From NCBI RefSeq assembly GCF_014202945.1, contig NZ_JACHHW010000007.1:124001-188000 (forward strand): 64,000 nucleotides of DNA, written 5' to 3'. Shown piece by piece: positions 44,580-55,786 of this stretch. The notes under the pieces were generated by a model, which saw only the letters and a program-made list of their open reading frames with translations, was not told the DNA's origin and did not search any database. Made by a program: the position numbers and the translations under genes. The stretch's first letter is position 1, and each line of letters starts with the position of its first letter. The DNA is from Zhongshania antarctica (GTDB lineage Bacteria > Pseudomonadota > Gammaproteobacteria > Pseudomonadales > Spongiibacteraceae).

Positions 44580-45236
44580 ATGAACACGCCAGCCAAAGGC
44601 CGATTTATTACAGTTGAAGGCACCGAGGGCGTTGGTAAGTCGACTAATATCGCTTTTATTCGCCAGCTGCTCGATGCTGCAGGAATTCCTTATATTGTTA
44701 GCCGGGAGCCTGGCGGTACGCCTCTCGCTGAAGAAATTCGCAACACCTTGGTCGTGCCCCGCGAAGAGAGCATGTGTGAACTCACGGAATTACTCTTGGT
44801 ATTTGCTGCCCGCGCTCAGCACATTAATCAGTTAATTCTACCTGCGTTGGCACGTGGCGAATGGGTCTTGTGCGATCGTTTTACCGATGCCACCTTTGCG
44901 TATCAAGGATGGGGGCGGGGCTTGTCGACCGATGTTATTGCCAGCTTAGAAACCATGGTGCAGGGAGTGTTGAGGCCAGATTGCACTGTGCTGCTCGACG
45001 CCCCCGTCGATGTCGGTATGGCCAGGGCCAGCGAGCGGGGTGATCTAGACCGTTTCGAACAAGAAAAACATGATTTCTTTGAAAAAGTTCGAGACGGCTA
45101 CTTGGCGCGGGTTGCTGCAGAACCGCAGCGGTTTAAACTAATTGATGCCAGCGCTGATCTGGCTAGTGTGCAGCGAGACATTGCCGCCGCACTGAAACAG
45201 CAATTAGCTGCCTATCAGGTGGCCGCTAATGTCTGA
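44580..45236 (+). CDS. tmk: Thymidylate kinase
   Basis: Tmk phosphorylates dTMP to dTDP. The 218-residue protein carries the P-loop [10 protein letters not shown], the DR(F/Y/H) motif CDRFTDAT, and the LID region with LDRFEQEK. The ATG directly follows the mltG stop, and holB overlaps its last 8 bases, so translation is coupled through the run. Confidence 0.97.
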   Translation: MNTPAKGRFITVEGTEGVGKSTNIAFIRQLLDAAGIPYIVSREPGGTPLAEEIRNTLVVPREESMCELTELLLVFAARAQHINQLILPALARGEWVLCDRFTDATFAYQGWGRGLSTDVIASLETMVQGVLRPDCTVLLDAPVDVGMARASERGDLDRFEQEKHDFFEKVRDGYLARVAAEPQRFKLIDASADLASVQRDIAAALKQQLAAYQVAANV

Positions 45237-46218
45237 ACCACAGCATGCCTATGCCTGGCAAATGGCCCAGTGGCAAGATGTGCAAAAGCAGATCCGCGCT
45301 GAGCGTTTGCCTCACGCCTTATTACTGAGTGGGCCGAGTGCGATTGGTAAATTGCGATTTGCCCAAGCCCTCGCAGCGTATTTGCTTTGCGAGTCACCGG
45401 GCGAATTGGCAGCTTGCGGGCAATGTCGCAGCTGTCATTTTCAAAGTGATGCTTCCCATCCAGATTTTCGTGAGATTTGTCCGGAGGAGGGTAAGCGGCA
45501 AATTGGCGTCGATCAAGTGCGCAGCTTGCAACATTTTTCGGCCCAGCACGCTCACCGCAGCGGTGGTCGGAAACTCGTGCTGATACACCCCGCCGAGGCG
45601 ATGAACGCGAATACCGCCAACGCATTGCTTAAAACCCTTGAAGAACCAGCCAGTGGCACTTTACTCATATTAGTCAGCCACAGTAGCAGCCAACTGCTAG
45701 CGACAATACGTTCGCGCTGTTTGCAATTAAGTTTTGGTATTCCGAGTCCCGAACTGACTGAGCCATGGCTGCGAGACTATGTCGGCGATCAGGCCATGGC
45801 GCAACGCTTATTAGCGGAAGCCGGTGGGCGGCCTTTGGCGGCGCGTCAGGTCTTTGACGACGATGGTTTGGCAAGTCGCGAACGTTTTGACAAGGGCTTG
45901 ATGGCACTAGTAGACGGGCAGCGCAGCCCTTTGCAATTTGCAGAGGAGATGTTAGACGCAGATATATTGCAGGTGCTCGATTGGTGGGTGGCACGCTTAC
46001 TGTCGCTGTCTCGCTACCAATTGGCAGGCCAGGTTTTAACTGCAGTGAGTTGGCAGCGCTTTAAATCGCTTCCTGCAAAGAGTGTCATTGGCAGTTTAGA
46101 GCGCGCCCTTAAACTGCGGAGTAGTTTTAGTCGTGGTGTTGCGCTGAATAAGCGCTTGATATTGGAAGGCGTGTTCCTCGAGTGGGCACAATTGTGCCAA
46201 AATCGTGCGGTTGCTTAA
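45229..46218 (+). CDS. holB: DNA polymerase III subunit delta'
   Basis: HolB is the delta' subunit of the clamp loader. The 329 residues include a degenerate P-loop region ([11 protein letters not shown]), the zinc-binding CGQCRSCHF set, and [17 protein letters not shown], all typical. The ATG lies within the tmk end. The following pilZ begins 66 bases later. Confidence 0.95.
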   Translation: MSEPQHAYAWQMAQWQDVQKQIRAERLPHALLLSGPSAIGKLRFAQALAAYLLCESPGELAACGQCRSCHFQSDASHPDFREICPEEGKRQIGVDQVRSLQHFSAQHAHRSGGRKLVLIHPAEAMNANTANALLKTLEEPASGTLLILVSHSSSQLLATIRSRCLQLSFGIPSPELTEPWLRDYVGDQAMAQRLLAEAGGRPLAARQVFDDDGLASRERFDKGLMALVDGQRSPLQFAEEMLDADILQVLDWWVARLLSLSRYQLAGQVLTAVSWQRFKSLPAKSVIGSLERALKLRSSFSRGVALNKRLILEGVFLEWAQLCQNRAVA

Positions 46219-46284
46219 ACATATTGCTATGATGCCAGTATCAACACGTTATAACGCTTCTATTCCACAGGGTGGTTTACATTT

Positions 46285-46635
46285 ATGAGTGGTGCGCAGG
46301 GTGCACGCAATGGCATTTTGTCACTGACTATTCGTGACAAGGCCGTATTGTATGCGGCGTATATGCCTTTTATTCGCGACGGCGGTCTTTTTGTGCCGAC
46401 AACCAAGCCTTACAAAGTCGGCGACGAAGTGTTTATGCTGTTGACGCTAATGGATGAGCCCGAAAAATTGCCTATTGCCGGCAAAGTCGTGTGGATTACG
46501 CCACGCGGTGCACAGAGCAATCGTGCCGCTGGTGTCGGTGTTCAATTCGTTGGTGGTGACGGCATCGCTAACAAAAAAATTGAATCCTATCTCGCCGGTA
46601 TTATTGAATCAGACAAGCCCACCCACACCATGTGA
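46285..46635 (+). CDS. pilZ: PilZ domain protein of the type IV pilus PilZ type
   Basis: The 116-residue protein is the stand-alone PilZ type required for type IV pilus assembly in Pseudomonas rather than a cyclic-di-GMP effector: its start (NGILSLTIRDKAVLYAAYMPFI) and FVGGDG region match, and the cyclic-di-GMP RxxxR motif is absent. The order holB-pilZ-tatD is the Pseudomonas order. No other pilus gene is in the window. Confidence 0.92.
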   Translation: MSGAQGARNGILSLTIRDKAVLYAAYMPFIRDGGLFVPTTKPYKVGDEVFMLLTLMDEPEKLPIAGKVVWITPRGAQSNRAAGVGVQFVGGDGIANKKIESYLAGIIESDKPTHTM

Positions 46636-46712
46636 ATCGGTGTGTCGCGTAGGCTTCATTTACGTGCTGGGTCTACGTTATATCTCAAACCAGAATGCCA
46701 AACGAGAAGTCC

Positions 46713-47489
46713 ATGCTTGTAGACAGTCATTGTCATCTTGATCGTATTGACCTCAGCCCCTATGACGGCAGTCTTGATGCTGCGGTTAAAGCAGCTACTG
46801 AGCGGGGGGTTGACCGCATGCTGTGCATCGGTATCGATCTTAATAACGCGCCAGCAGTGGTGGCGATTGCTGAAAAATTTCCAAATATTTACGCCTCGGT
46901 AGGGATTCATCCTCTCGATATCGCTGACGAAATTTGCTCTAAACAGACGCTGTTGACGCTGGCAGATCATCCCAAAGTTGTTGCCATTGGTGAGACGGGA
47001 TTGGATTATTATTACAGCAGTGAGCGCAAAGAAGCGCAGCAACAAAGCTTTACCCAGCACCTGCAGGTGTCGGCCAGTTGTGGAAAACCCACAATAGTGC
47101 ACACCCGCGACGCACGTGCGGATACGTTAAAACTTATTGCTGAGCATGGCTCGGCTGAGGTGGGTGGCGTGCTGCACTGTTTCACGGAATCGTGGGAAAT
47201 GGCTGAAGCCGCGCTGGACATGGGTTACTACATTTCTTTTTCGGGCATCATAACCTTTAAAAATGCGCAGGAATTGCGTGAGGTTGTGCGCCGGGTGCCC
47301 ATATCGCGGTTACTCGTCGAGACCGATTCGCCATACCTTGCACCGGTGCCATACCGGGGTAAAAAAAATGAACCGAAATACGTTGTTGAAGTAGCCGAGT
47401 GTGTTGCCGAGTTGAAAGGCTTGTCTTTTGCTGAGGTTGCCCAGCAAACCACCGCGAATTTTGAACAGTTATTTTCCTTGGGGCGCTGA
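46713..47489 (+). CDS. TatD family metal-dependent deoxyribonuclease (YcfH-like)
   Basis: The 258-residue protein is an amidohydrolase-fold nuclease. DSHCHLD holds the metal-binding His-x-His, EIGETGLDYY-type sequence is present as IGETGLDYYY, and VHTRDA, HCFTE and ETDSPYLAP complete the set. I prefer ATG 46713 with GAGAAG upstream, since LVDSHCHLD then sits at the N-terminus; an ATG 18 bases earlier is possible. It closes the pabC-mltG-tmk-holB-pilZ run. Confidence 0.92.
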   Translation: MLVDSHCHLDRIDLSPYDGSLDAAVKAATERGVDRMLCIGIDLNNAPAVVAIAEKFPNIYASVGIHPLDIADEICSKQTLLTLADHPKVVAIGETGLDYYYSSERKEAQQQSFTQHLQVSASCGKPTIVHTRDARADTLKLIAEHGSAEVGGVLHCFTESWEMAEAALDMGYYISFSGIITFKNAQELREVVRRVPISRLLVETDSPYLAPVPYRGKKNEPKYVVEVAECVAELKGLSFAEVAQQTTANFEQLFSLGR

Positions 47490-47580
47490 TAGCCCCGATT
47501 TTGAGAATTGAATTTAGCGATTTTGTGTTCTGTTGGCCGTATTCTGAGGCTATCGGCCGCAAATCCTTTCGGAGATGTAA

Positions 47581-48699
47581 ATGACCGTTGAAGTATTAAA
47601 AACCACTCCTCTAAATGCGTTACACCGCGAGCTTGGCGCAAAAATGGTGCCGTTTGCAGGTTACGATATGCCGGTGCAATACCCCATGGGTGTAATGAAA
47701 GAGCATCTGCAAGTGCGTAATGCGGCGGGCTTATTTGATGTATCGCATATGGGGCAAATTCGCTTGCGCGGCGAAAATATTGCGCAAGCGCTGGAAGCCT
47801 TGATGCCGCAAGACGTGCTGGGCTTACCACTTGGCCGCCAGCGCTACGGCTTGTTAACAAATGAGCAGGGCGGCATTCGGGATGATCTCATGTTCGCGAA
47901 CTGCGGCGACAGCTTTATGTTAGTGGTGAATGCCGCGTGTAAAGACCAAGATTATGCGTGGCTGCGGCAGAATTTACCGGAATCCATCAGCATGGAAATG
48001 CTGGCGAATCAGGGCTTGCTTGCACTGCAGGGGCCTGCCGCGCGTCAGGTGATGGCACGTTTGGCGCCAGAGGCTGCCAATATGGTGTTTATGGATACAT
48101 TGTCCTGTCAAGTTGCGGGCATTGACTGCTGGCTGAGTTGCTCTGGTTATACCGGCGAAGATGGTTTTGAGATATCCGTTCCTGCCGGTGACGCAGAAAA
48201 ATTGGCGCGCTCATTGCTAGCAGAAGACGAGGTGGAGTTTATTGGTCTCGGTGCCAGGGACTCGCTGCGTCTAGAGGCGGGCCTATGCCTTTACGGTCAT
48301 GATATGGATGAGAATATTTCACCAGTTTCTGCCAATCTATTGTGGGCGATCTCCAAGGTGCGGCGCCCCGGTGAGGCGCGTGCCGGAAATTATCCCGGTG
48401 CAGCGGTTATCGCCAAACAACTAGCTGAAGGCGCGGCAGAAAAGCGGGTGTTGCTCGATGTTGAAGGGCGCGCGCCCGTGCGCGAGGGTGTCGAGGTCGT
48501 CAATGCTGAGGGTAGTGTGCTTGGGCGAGTTAGTAGCGGCGGTTTCGGTCCGAGTATTGGTCGCCCTCTAGTCATGGCCTATGTCGCAACAAAAGCACTC
48601 AGTCAGGGTGAGGCGCTCTACGCCAGTGTTCGAGGTAAATTATTGCCACTAACGCTACGCCAAAGCCCTTTTGTTGAGCAGCGCTATTATCGCGGTTAA
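47581..48699 (+). CDS. gcvT: Glycine cleavage system T protein (aminomethyltransferase)
   Basis: GcvT transfers the aminomethyl group from the H protein to tetrahydrofolate and releases ammonia. The 372 residues show the folate-binding blocks [20 protein letters not shown] and [11 protein letters not shown], with the catalytic Asp in [12 protein letters not shown]. The ribosome site is TCGGAGATG. No gcvH or gcvP is adjacent, so the complex is encoded at more than one locus. The 91-base upstream region has no glycine riboswitch. Confidence 0.95.
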   Translation: MTVEVLKTTPLNALHRELGAKMVPFAGYDMPVQYPMGVMKEHLQVRNAAGLFDVSHMGQIRLRGENIAQALEALMPQDVLGLPLGRQRYGLLTNEQGGIRDDLMFANCGDSFMLVVNAACKDQDYAWLRQNLPESISMEMLANQGLLALQGPAARQVMARLAPEAANMVFMDTLSCQVAGIDCWLSCSGYTGEDGFEISVPAGDAEKLARSLLAEDEVEFIGLGARDSLRLEAGLCLYGHDMDENISPVSANLLWAISKVRRPGEARAGNYPGAAVIAKQLAEGAAEKRVLLDVEGRAPVREGVEVVNAEGSVLGRVSSGGFGPSIGRPLVMAYVATKALSQGEALYASVRGKLLPLTLRQSPFVEQRYYRG

Positions 48700-48710
48700 A
48701 GGACGTTAAT

Positions 48711-49772
48711 ATGGCATTTGCGCCGGGACTTATTGAAGGCTTCTACGGTCGCCAATGGACTTGGGCGCAGCGTTTTTCGCTGCCGGGACTGCTGCGTCAA
48801 TGGGGTTATGGCAGCTACATTTATGCGCCGAAGGCCGATGTTAGTCTACGCAGTGAATGGCCGCAGGATTTTAGTGCAAGTCATCGTGATAATTTATTAA
48901 TGCTGGGCGAACACTGTCGTCGCTCGGAAATTTCGTGGGGGCTTGGCCTTTCGCCTGCGGGGCTTCAAGCCAATTACACGCCGACAGACAAGCTCAAACT
49001 AGCGCGTAAAATTGCTGCAATCGCCGAGCTAAAACCCGATATTCTGTGGGTGTTATTTGACGATTTACCGGCCGGAAATCCCCAGCTTGCTGAAAACCAG
49101 TTGGCTGTGGTCAATGATATTCGCGCCCAGCTTCCCCAGGTAAAGCTCGCGGTTTGTCCGAGCTACTATAGTTTTGATCCAATTCTTGAGGAGTTGTTTG
49201 GTCGCTGCCCCGATAATTACTTTGCAGATTTGGATGCTGGCTTAACTCCCGATATCGATTTGCTATGGACCGGGAATCGCGTTATTAGCGAAGCTTATTC
49301 TGAAGAGGATATGGCGCGAGCCACCGCATTGCTTGGCCGAAAACCCCTGCTATGGGACAACTACCCAGTTAATGACGGGCGTAAAACCAGTCGTTTTCTG
49401 CATTTGGCTCCCTTTACCGGGCGACCTTGGCAGTTGTCGGCATGGTGCGCCGGTCATATGGTTAATCCAATGAATCAATTTCATGTGTCGGGCCTAGTCT
49501 TGCCAACACTGGCAGCGGTCTATACTAGCAGGGCAGGCTATGACCCGGAGCAGCTGTTAGATTCCGTGCTTAGCTCGTTACCAGTAGCGTTGGCGTCATT
49601 GTTAAAACGAGATATGACAATATTTCAGCGGCAGGGCCTAGATAGCCTCAGTGAAAATGCAAAGCAGCGCTATATTGCAGAGTACGCAGGGGTGCTGCAC
49701 CCTGTAGCTGAGGAAATTTGTGATTGGTTGAGGGAAGGCTATCGATTTGATCCGGCGTGTTTAACCGATTAA
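48711..49772 (+). CDS. GH84-like beta-N-acetylglucosaminidase (protein O-GlcNAcase domain)
   Basis: This 353-residue protein matches the GH84 catalytic domain. The N-terminal GLIEGFYGRQWTWAQRF block, YIYAPKAD, the adjacent catalytic aspartates Asp117-Asp118 in LFDDLP, LLWDNYPVND, and the later VNPMNQFHVSGLVLPT all fit. There is no signal peptide, so it appears cytosolic, unlike many bacterial GH84 enzymes, and no carbohydrate-binding modules are present. It follows gcvT by 11 bases. The substrate is unknown. Confidence 0.82.
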   Translation: MAFAPGLIEGFYGRQWTWAQRFSLPGLLRQWGYGSYIYAPKADVSLRSEWPQDFSASHRDNLLMLGEHCRRSEISWGLGLSPAGLQANYTPTDKLKLARKIAAIAELKPDILWVLFDDLPAGNPQLAENQLAVVNDIRAQLPQVKLAVCPSYYSFDPILEELFGRCPDNYFADLDAGLTPDIDLLWTGNRVISEAYSEEDMARATALLGRKPLLWDNYPVNDGRKTSRFLHLAPFTGRPWQLSAWCAGHMVNPMNQFHVSGLVLPTLAAVYTSRAGYDPEQLLDSVLSSLPVALASLLKRDMTIFQRQGLDSLSENAKQRYIAEYAGVLHPVAEEICDWLREGYRFDPACLTD

Positions 49773-49823
49773 ATAGCGGCTTAGCTTGCCAAGGTTTTGG
49801 TAATAAGGTAGTTTTAGCGCGCG

Positions 49824-49842
49824 ATGTTTACATGGAAAACAT
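49824..49842. promoter_or_regulatory. Candidate operator upstream of fadBA
   Basis: An inverted repeat ATGTTT-N7-AAACAT lies 50 bases before fadB. The GTTT/AAAC arms resemble recognition half-sites of fatty-acid regulators such as PsrA, but the match is weak. Confidence 0.28.
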
Positions 49843-49891
49843 GGGGTGTACGGTAAATGCCGTCGCCACAAACTCAATTTGAGGAACAACG

Positions 49892-52039
49892 ATGATTTAT
49901 CAAGGCAAGGCGTTAACTGCAAAATACCTAGAAGATGGGATTGCAGAGCTCTGTTTCGACCTTGAAGGCGATTCAGTAAATAAATTTAACCGTGTGACGC
50001 TGCAGGAGCTGGGTGAAGCTACCACGGCCCTTGTTGGGGAAGCGGGCCTCAAAGGGGTATTGGTTACCAGCGGGAAGTCGGTATTTATTGTTGGTGCAGA
50101 TATTACTGAATTTACCGAGCTGTTTAAGCTGCCAGACGCCGAGTTGCGCGGCTGGGCTCAGCAGGCCAATGATGTCTTCAACGCGTTTGAAGATTTGCCA
50201 GTACCAACGGTTGTCGCGATTAACGGCGTTGCCTTAGGTGGCGGTTTTGAAATGTGCTTGGCCTGTGATTACCGGGTTATGTCAACGGCAGCCATTGTTG
50301 GCTTGCCAGAAGTAAAATTAGGGATTAACCCTGGTTTTGGCGGCACAGTGCGTTTGCCGCGCGTCATCGGTTGCGATAACGCGATGTTGTGGGTAGCCAC
50401 TGGCAACCAACAGAAGCCAGACGCAGCCCTAAAAGATGGCGGTGTTGATGCCGTTGTCGCGCCTGAGTTATTAAAAGAGGCTTCTCTAGACTTGCTGAAA
50501 AGTGCTATTGCCGGTGAGTTTGACTATAAAGCGCGCCGCGTCGAGAAAACCACGCCGGTTAAGTTGAATGACATTGAGCGAATGATGTCCTTTACCACGG
50601 GTAAAGCAATGGTTGCTCAGCAAGCTGGTCGCCATATGCCTGCGCCTCTGACTGCCGCTAAGTCAATGGAACGCAATGCCGGTCTCAATCGCGCAGAAGC
50701 GATTGAGGTTGAGATAGATCACTTCATCAAACTGGTGCGCACGCCGCAATCTGCAGCACTGGTTGGTTTGTTCTTGAGCGAACAAGCAGTGAGCAAAGCT
50801 GCACGTGGTTTTGCCAAAGCCGGTGGCGATGTTAAGCAAGCAGCCGTGTTGGGAGCGGGCATTATGGGCGGTGGTATCGCCTATCAGTCCGCCTATAAAG
50901 GTACGCCGATCCTGATGAAGGATATTGCCGAGGCGGGAATTGAGCTGGGCATGAAAGAGGCGGGTAAGTTACTGGCCAAGCGTGTGTCTCGCGGCCGTAT
51001 GACCGCCGACAAAATGTCTGCAGTATTGAACAGCATTCGCCCATCATTGAGCTATGACGGTTTTGACAAGGCAGACGTTATCGTCGAAGCCGTTGTTGAA
51101 AATCCAAAAGTGAAGCGCGCAGTACTTGCCGAGACCGAAAAGCATATCCGTAACGATGCGGTTTTAGCGTCGAATACATCTACAATCTCCATTACACATC
51201 TCGCGGAAGCTCTTGAAAGACCTGAGAATTTCTGTGGCATGCACTTCTTTAATCCAGTGCATGCAATGCCTTTGGTTGAGGTTATTCGCGGTGAAAAAAC
51301 CAGCGAGTCGACGGTTGCTAGGGTTGTTAAGTACGCACTGCAAATGGGTAAAACCCCGATTGTTGTTAACGATTGCCCGGGCTTCTATGTAAACCGCGTG
51401 CTGTTCCCTTATTTTGCTGGCTTCGACATGCTGATTCGCGATGGCGCGGATTTCCGCAAAGTAGACAAGGTGATGGAAGGCTTCGGTATGCCAATGGGTC
51501 CAGCTTATCTGATGGACGTTGTTGGCATTGATACCGGCTACCACGCCGCTGAAGTCATGGCAGACGGCTTCCCAGATCGCATGCGTCACGACTTTACCGG
51601 TATTTCGCAGATGATGTTTGAGGCCAAGCGTTACGGTCAGAAAAACGGCATTGGCTTCTACCGCTACGAAGAAGACAAGAAGGGTAAGCCCAAGAAGTGT
51701 GAAGACGACACTGCGCTGGAAATGGCTGCTAAAGCCAAGCAAGCCAGTGTTGAATTGAGCGATGACGACATTCAGGCGCGGATGATGATACCAATGTGTA
51801 TCGAAACGGTGCGCTGCATTGATGAAGGTATCTTGCGTGACCCAGCTGATGCCGATATGGGCTTAGTGATGGGTATTGGTTTCCCTGTATTCCGCGGTGG
51901 CGCTCTGCGCTATATCGATCAAATGGGTGCTAAAGCATTCTGTGAAATGGCTGACCGCTATGCAGATCTCGGACCCTTGTACCAGCCTACTGCCAGCCTG
52001 CGGGCTATGGCGGCGAATGGCGAAACTTTCTTTAAATAA
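49892..52039 (+). CDS. fadB: Fatty-acid oxidation complex subunit alpha FadB
   Basis: FadB carries enoyl-CoA hydratase, 3-hydroxyacyl-CoA dehydrogenase and related activities. The 715 residues include the N-terminal crotonase domain ([13 protein letters not shown] and [14 protein letters not shown] hold the two catalytic Glu), and the NAD domain motif [14 protein letters not shown], then [17 protein letters not shown] with the catalytic His. The ribosome site is GAGGAAC. fadA follows 18 bases later, forming the classical fadBA operon. Confidence 0.97.
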   Translation: MIYQGKALTAKYLEDGIAELCFDLEGDSVNKFNRVTLQELGEATTALVGEAGLKGVLVTSGKSVFIVGADITEFTELFKLPDAELRGWAQQANDVFNAFEDLPVPTVVAINGVALGGGFEMCLACDYRVMSTAAIVGLPEVKLGINPGFGGTVRLPRVIGCDNAMLWVATGNQQKPDAALKDGGVDAVVAPELLKEASLDLLKSAIAGEFDYKARRVEKTTPVKLNDIERMMSFTTGKAMVAQQAGRHMPAPLTAAKSMERNAGLNRAEAIEVEIDHFIKLVRTPQSAALVGLFLSEQAVSKAARGFAKAGGDVKQAAVLGAGIMGGGIAYQSAYKGTPILMKDIAEAGIELGMKEAGKLLAKRVSRGRMTADKMSAVLNSIRPSLSYDGFDKADVIVEAVVENPKVKRAVLAETEKHIRNDAVLASNTSTISITHLAEALERPENFCGMHFFNPVHAMPLVEVIRGEKTSESTVARVVKYALQMGKTPIVVNDCPGFYVNRVLFPYFAGFDMLIRDGADFRKVDKVMEGFGMPMGPAYLMDVVGIDTGYHAAEVMADGFPDRMRHDFTGISQMMFEAKRYGQKNGIGFYRYEEDKKGKPKKCEDDTALEMAAKAKQASVELSDDDIQARMMIPMCIETVRCIDEGILRDPADADMGLVMGIGFPVFRGGALRYIDQMGAKAFCEMADRYADLGPLYQPTASLRAMAANGETFFK

Positions 52040-53233
<1,194 letters not shown>

Positions 53234-53309
53234 GTGCTCCTTTGGCGTATTCTTAGTAGTGAAATTGTCATTAATTAAGGATACGTCTGAAATTGTGTCG
53301 CAGCTTCGC

Positions 53310-53338
53310 TTGATCGCGGTCATGGGCTGTGGCACAAT
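53310..53338 (+). promoter_or_regulatory. Possible promoter for tRNA-Leu
   Basis: TTGATC (53310-53315), 17 bases and CACAAT (53333-53338) lie about 80 bases before tRNA-Leu. The -10 is only a 4-of-6 match, so the assignment is tentative. Confidence 0.4.
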
Positions 53339-53419
53339 CTCGTTCCTCGCGGGACTGAGCTCCTGCGATTTTGTTTGTAAACCGAGATAATTCAATACCT
53401 TAAGTCGGTTTACGGGTGT

Positions 53420-53504
53420 GCGGATGTGGTGAAATTGGTATACACGCCAGATTTAGGTTCTGGTGCCGCAAGGCGTGAGAGTTCGAGTCTCTCCATCCGC
53501 ACCA
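53420..53504 (+). tRNA. tRNA-Leu (TAG)
   Basis: This 85-base class II gene with an encoded CCA has acceptor stem GCGGATG/CATCCGC, anticodon TAG in the TTTAGGT loop, a long variable arm and GTTCGAGTC in the T arm. It lies 80 bases upstream of tig. Confidence 0.97.
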
Positions 53505-53584
53505 TTTCAAAGAATTCTTATGAATGGCCGCTTCGATGCCGAAGTGGCCATTTGTGCTTATAAGACCTGTTTTGAGGATCATCG

Positions 53585-54913
53585 ATGCAAGTTTCCGTTG
53601 AAACGACTTCTGGCCTAGAGCGCCGTCTGATTGTAGGTGTTCCTGCTGCCCGTGTAGATGGCGCAGTTGATAGCCGTCTGCAAAAAGCTGCAAAAACCGT
53701 AAAACTTGATGGCTTCCGTCCCGGTAAGGTGCCGATGAGCGTGGTTCGCCAGCGTTTCGGTCAGTCGGTACGCATGGAAGTGCTCGGCGAAGTAATGAAT
53801 GAGTGCTTCTACGAAGCCATTCAGCAGCAAGAGCTAAAGCCTGCTGGTCGCCCAGAAATCGAGCCAAAGAGCTTAGAGGCCGGTAAAGATATTGAGTTTG
53901 TTGCCACTTTCGAAGTATTTCCAGAAATCGAAGCCAAAGATTACAGCTCGATTGTCGTGAAAAAGCCAGTTGCCGAAATCACTGCCGCTGATGTCGATAA
54001 AATGATCGAGAATCTGCGCTCTCAGCGTGCTGATTGGAGTGTTGTTGAGCGCGCCGCAGCGGATGGCGACAAGGTTAATATAGACTACCTTGGCACGAAA
54101 GACGGTGTAGAGTTTGAAGGCGGTAAGGATGAAGGTTCTGATCTAGAGCTCGGTTCTGGCCGTATGATTCCTGGCTTTGAAGCGGGAATCGAGGGTATGG
54201 TCGCCGGAGAAGAGAAGGTCATTGCCGTGTCTTTTCCTGAGGACTACCACAGCGAAGAGCTTAAGGGTGCTGCGGTTGAGTTTAAGATTACCTTGAACTC
54301 TGTTAGTGCTAAAGAATTGCCTGAGCTTAATGAAGAATTGTTTGAAGCTTTTGGTGTGAAAGAGGGCGGTGTAGACGCTTTTCGCGCTGAAGTAGAAAAA
54401 AATATGGCTCGGGAGTTGAAAAATGCGACTAAGTCCCGCATTAAGAACCAAGTCATGGAAGGTGTGCTAAAAGTGCATTCTGATTTGCAGGTGCCTAAAG
54501 CGCTTGTTAGTCAAGAGATTGAGGCTTTGCGCGGACAGCAAATGCAGCAGTTTGGCGCAATGGCTGAAAAACTGAATGCAGCAGACATCCTTCCCGACGA
54601 GCTTTTCCGTGATAACGCGGAGCGTCGTGTTAAATTAGGTTTGGTGCTGAATGAGCTAATTAGCGCAGAAGGCATTAAAGCCGACGCAGATAAAGTTCGC
54701 GCTGCTCTTGAAGAGATGGCGGCTAGCTTCGAAGATAAAGACGAGATTATCAATCACTACATGGGTAACCCCCAGCAGCTTCAGCAGATCGAAGGTATGG
54801 TCATTGAAGAGGAAGTTGTTGAGAAATTGCTTGAAAAATCGAAGGTTAGCGAAGAAACTTTAAGCTACGAAGAAGTTATGTCGCCACCGGCGGAAGAGGC
54901 AGACGCGTCTTAA
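53585..54913 (+). CDS. tig: Trigger factor
   Basis: Trigger factor is the ribosome-associated chaperone and prolyl isomerase. The 442-residue protein begins QVSVETTSGLERRL, contains the ribosome-docking signature FRPGKVP, the FKBP-like domain (GDKVNIDYLGTKDG ... GFEAGIEGMV) and a C-terminal arm domain. The ribosome site is GAGGATC. It opens the tig-clpP-clpX-lon-hupB-ppiD run and is closed by its own terminator. Confidence 0.97.
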   Translation: MQVSVETTSGLERRLIVGVPAARVDGAVDSRLQKAAKTVKLDGFRPGKVPMSVVRQRFGQSVRMEVLGEVMNECFYEAIQQQELKPAGRPEIEPKSLEAGKDIEFVATFEVFPEIEAKDYSSIVVKKPVAEITAADVDKMIENLRSQRADWSVVERAAADGDKVNIDYLGTKDGVEFEGGKDEGSDLELGSGRMIPGFEAGIEGMVAGEEKVIAVSFPEDYHSEELKGAAVEFKITLNSVSAKELPELNEELFEAFGVKEGGVDAFRAEVEKNMARELKNATKSRIKNQVMEGVLKVHSDLQVPKALVSQEIEALRGQQMQQFGAMAEKLNAADILPDELFRDNAERRVKLGLVLNELISAEGIKADADKVRAALEEMAASFEDKDEIINHYMGNPQQLQQIEGMVIEEEVVEKLLEKSKVSEETLSYEEVMSPPAEEADAS

Positions 54914-54940
54914 TTTGCTAGATTGCTCTGCTTATCTGCG

Positions 54941-54982
54941 AACAAGCGACTGAGCCTTACGGTTCCGTCGCTTGTTTTTTTT
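54941..54982 (+). terminator. Terminator after tig
   Basis: AACAAGCGAC and GTCGCTTGTT make a 10-bp stem around a 16-base loop, followed by a T-run, between tig and clpP. Confidence 0.85.
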
Positions 54983-55034
54983 CTGGTAGGTGAAAAATCC
55001 GCTTACCCATTTACGATACGGAAGAGTGTTTACT

Positions 55035-55667
55035 ATGTCGCGCAACTCGATTGACGGTATCAACAATAATTCTATTACTAATTTAGGCTTGGTGCCTATG
55101 GTCGTCGAACAGACGGCGCGGGGCGAGCGCTCCTACGATATTTATTCGCGTCTTCTTAAGGAGCGGGTGATTTTCTGTGTCGGTCAGGTTGAAGATCACA
55201 TGGCTAACCTGATCGTGGCCCAGTTGCTGTTCTTAGAGTCAGAAAATCCTGATAAAGATATTCATCTGTATATAAATTCGCCGGGTGGCTCGGTGACTGC
55301 AGGCCTTTCTATTTACGACACCATGCAGTTTATTCGACCCAATGTGAGCATCATGTGTATTGGTCAAGCGGCCAGTATGGGTGCGTTCTTGCTAAGCGGT
55401 GGCGAAAAGGGCAAGCGCTTTATTCTGCCTAACGCCCGCACCATGATTCACCAGCCCAGTGGCGGTGCCCAGGGACAGGCAACGGATATCGACATTCAGG
55501 CTCGGGAGATTCTTATTATCCGCGAACGCTTGAATCATCTTATGGCTCAGCACACCGGTCAAAGCTATGAAACCATTGCTAAGGACACTGAGCGGGATAA
55601 CTTCATGAACGCCCAGCAGTCTTGTGATTACGGCTTGGTTGACCAAGTTTTGACTGATCGCAAATAG
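55035..55667 (+). CDS. clpP: ATP-dependent Clp protease proteolytic subunit
   Basis: ClpP forms the tetradecameric serine protease chamber that partners ClpX. I choose ATG 55035 (GGAAGAG upstream), giving 210 residues with a short propeptide; the GTG at 54990 lies next to the terminator and has no ribosome site. The catalytic triad is visible: Ser114 (QAASMGA), His139 (MIHQP) and Asp188 (DTERDNF). clpX is 119 bases downstream, with a hairpin between. Confidence 0.97.
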   Translation: MSRNSIDGINNNSITNLGLVPMVVEQTARGERSYDIYSRLLKERVIFCVGQVEDHMANLIVAQLLFLESENPDKDIHLYINSPGGSVTAGLSIYDTMQFIRPNVSIMCIGQAASMGAFLLSGGEKGKRFILPNARTMIHQPSGGAQGQATDIDIQAREILIIRERLNHLMAQHTGQSYETIAKDTERDNFMNAQQSCDYGLVDQVLTDRK

Positions 55668-55684
55668 GCGCACCACACATTGCC

Positions 55685-55714
55685 GCAGGTTTGCGCTTAA
55701 GTGAGCAAACTTGC
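55685..55714 (+). other. Hairpin between clpP and clpX
   Basis: GCAGGTTTGC and GCAAACTTGC form a 10-bp stem (one G-T pair) around a 10-base loop. No T-run follows, so it is more likely an attenuator or an mRNA processing and stability element than a terminator. Confidence 0.5.
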
Positions 55715-55786
55715 AAAAATAGCTAAAAGGCGTCATCTTTACCCTAAGGTGGATATCGCCATGCAAATAGAACAAGGTGGGAATGA

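Noticed and set aside
47490-47580. A glycine riboswitch upstream of gcvT
   Set aside because: The 91-base region lacks the conserved glycine aptamer bases and is too short for a tandem aptamer.
51164-51742. A 192-codon reverse frame inside fadB
   Set aside because: It is antisense to well-supported fadB sequence and has no ribosome site or plausible composition.
53400-53867. A reverse frame covering tRNA-Leu and the start of tig
   Set aside because: It runs through a tRNA gene and a conserved gene start, so it is a shadow.
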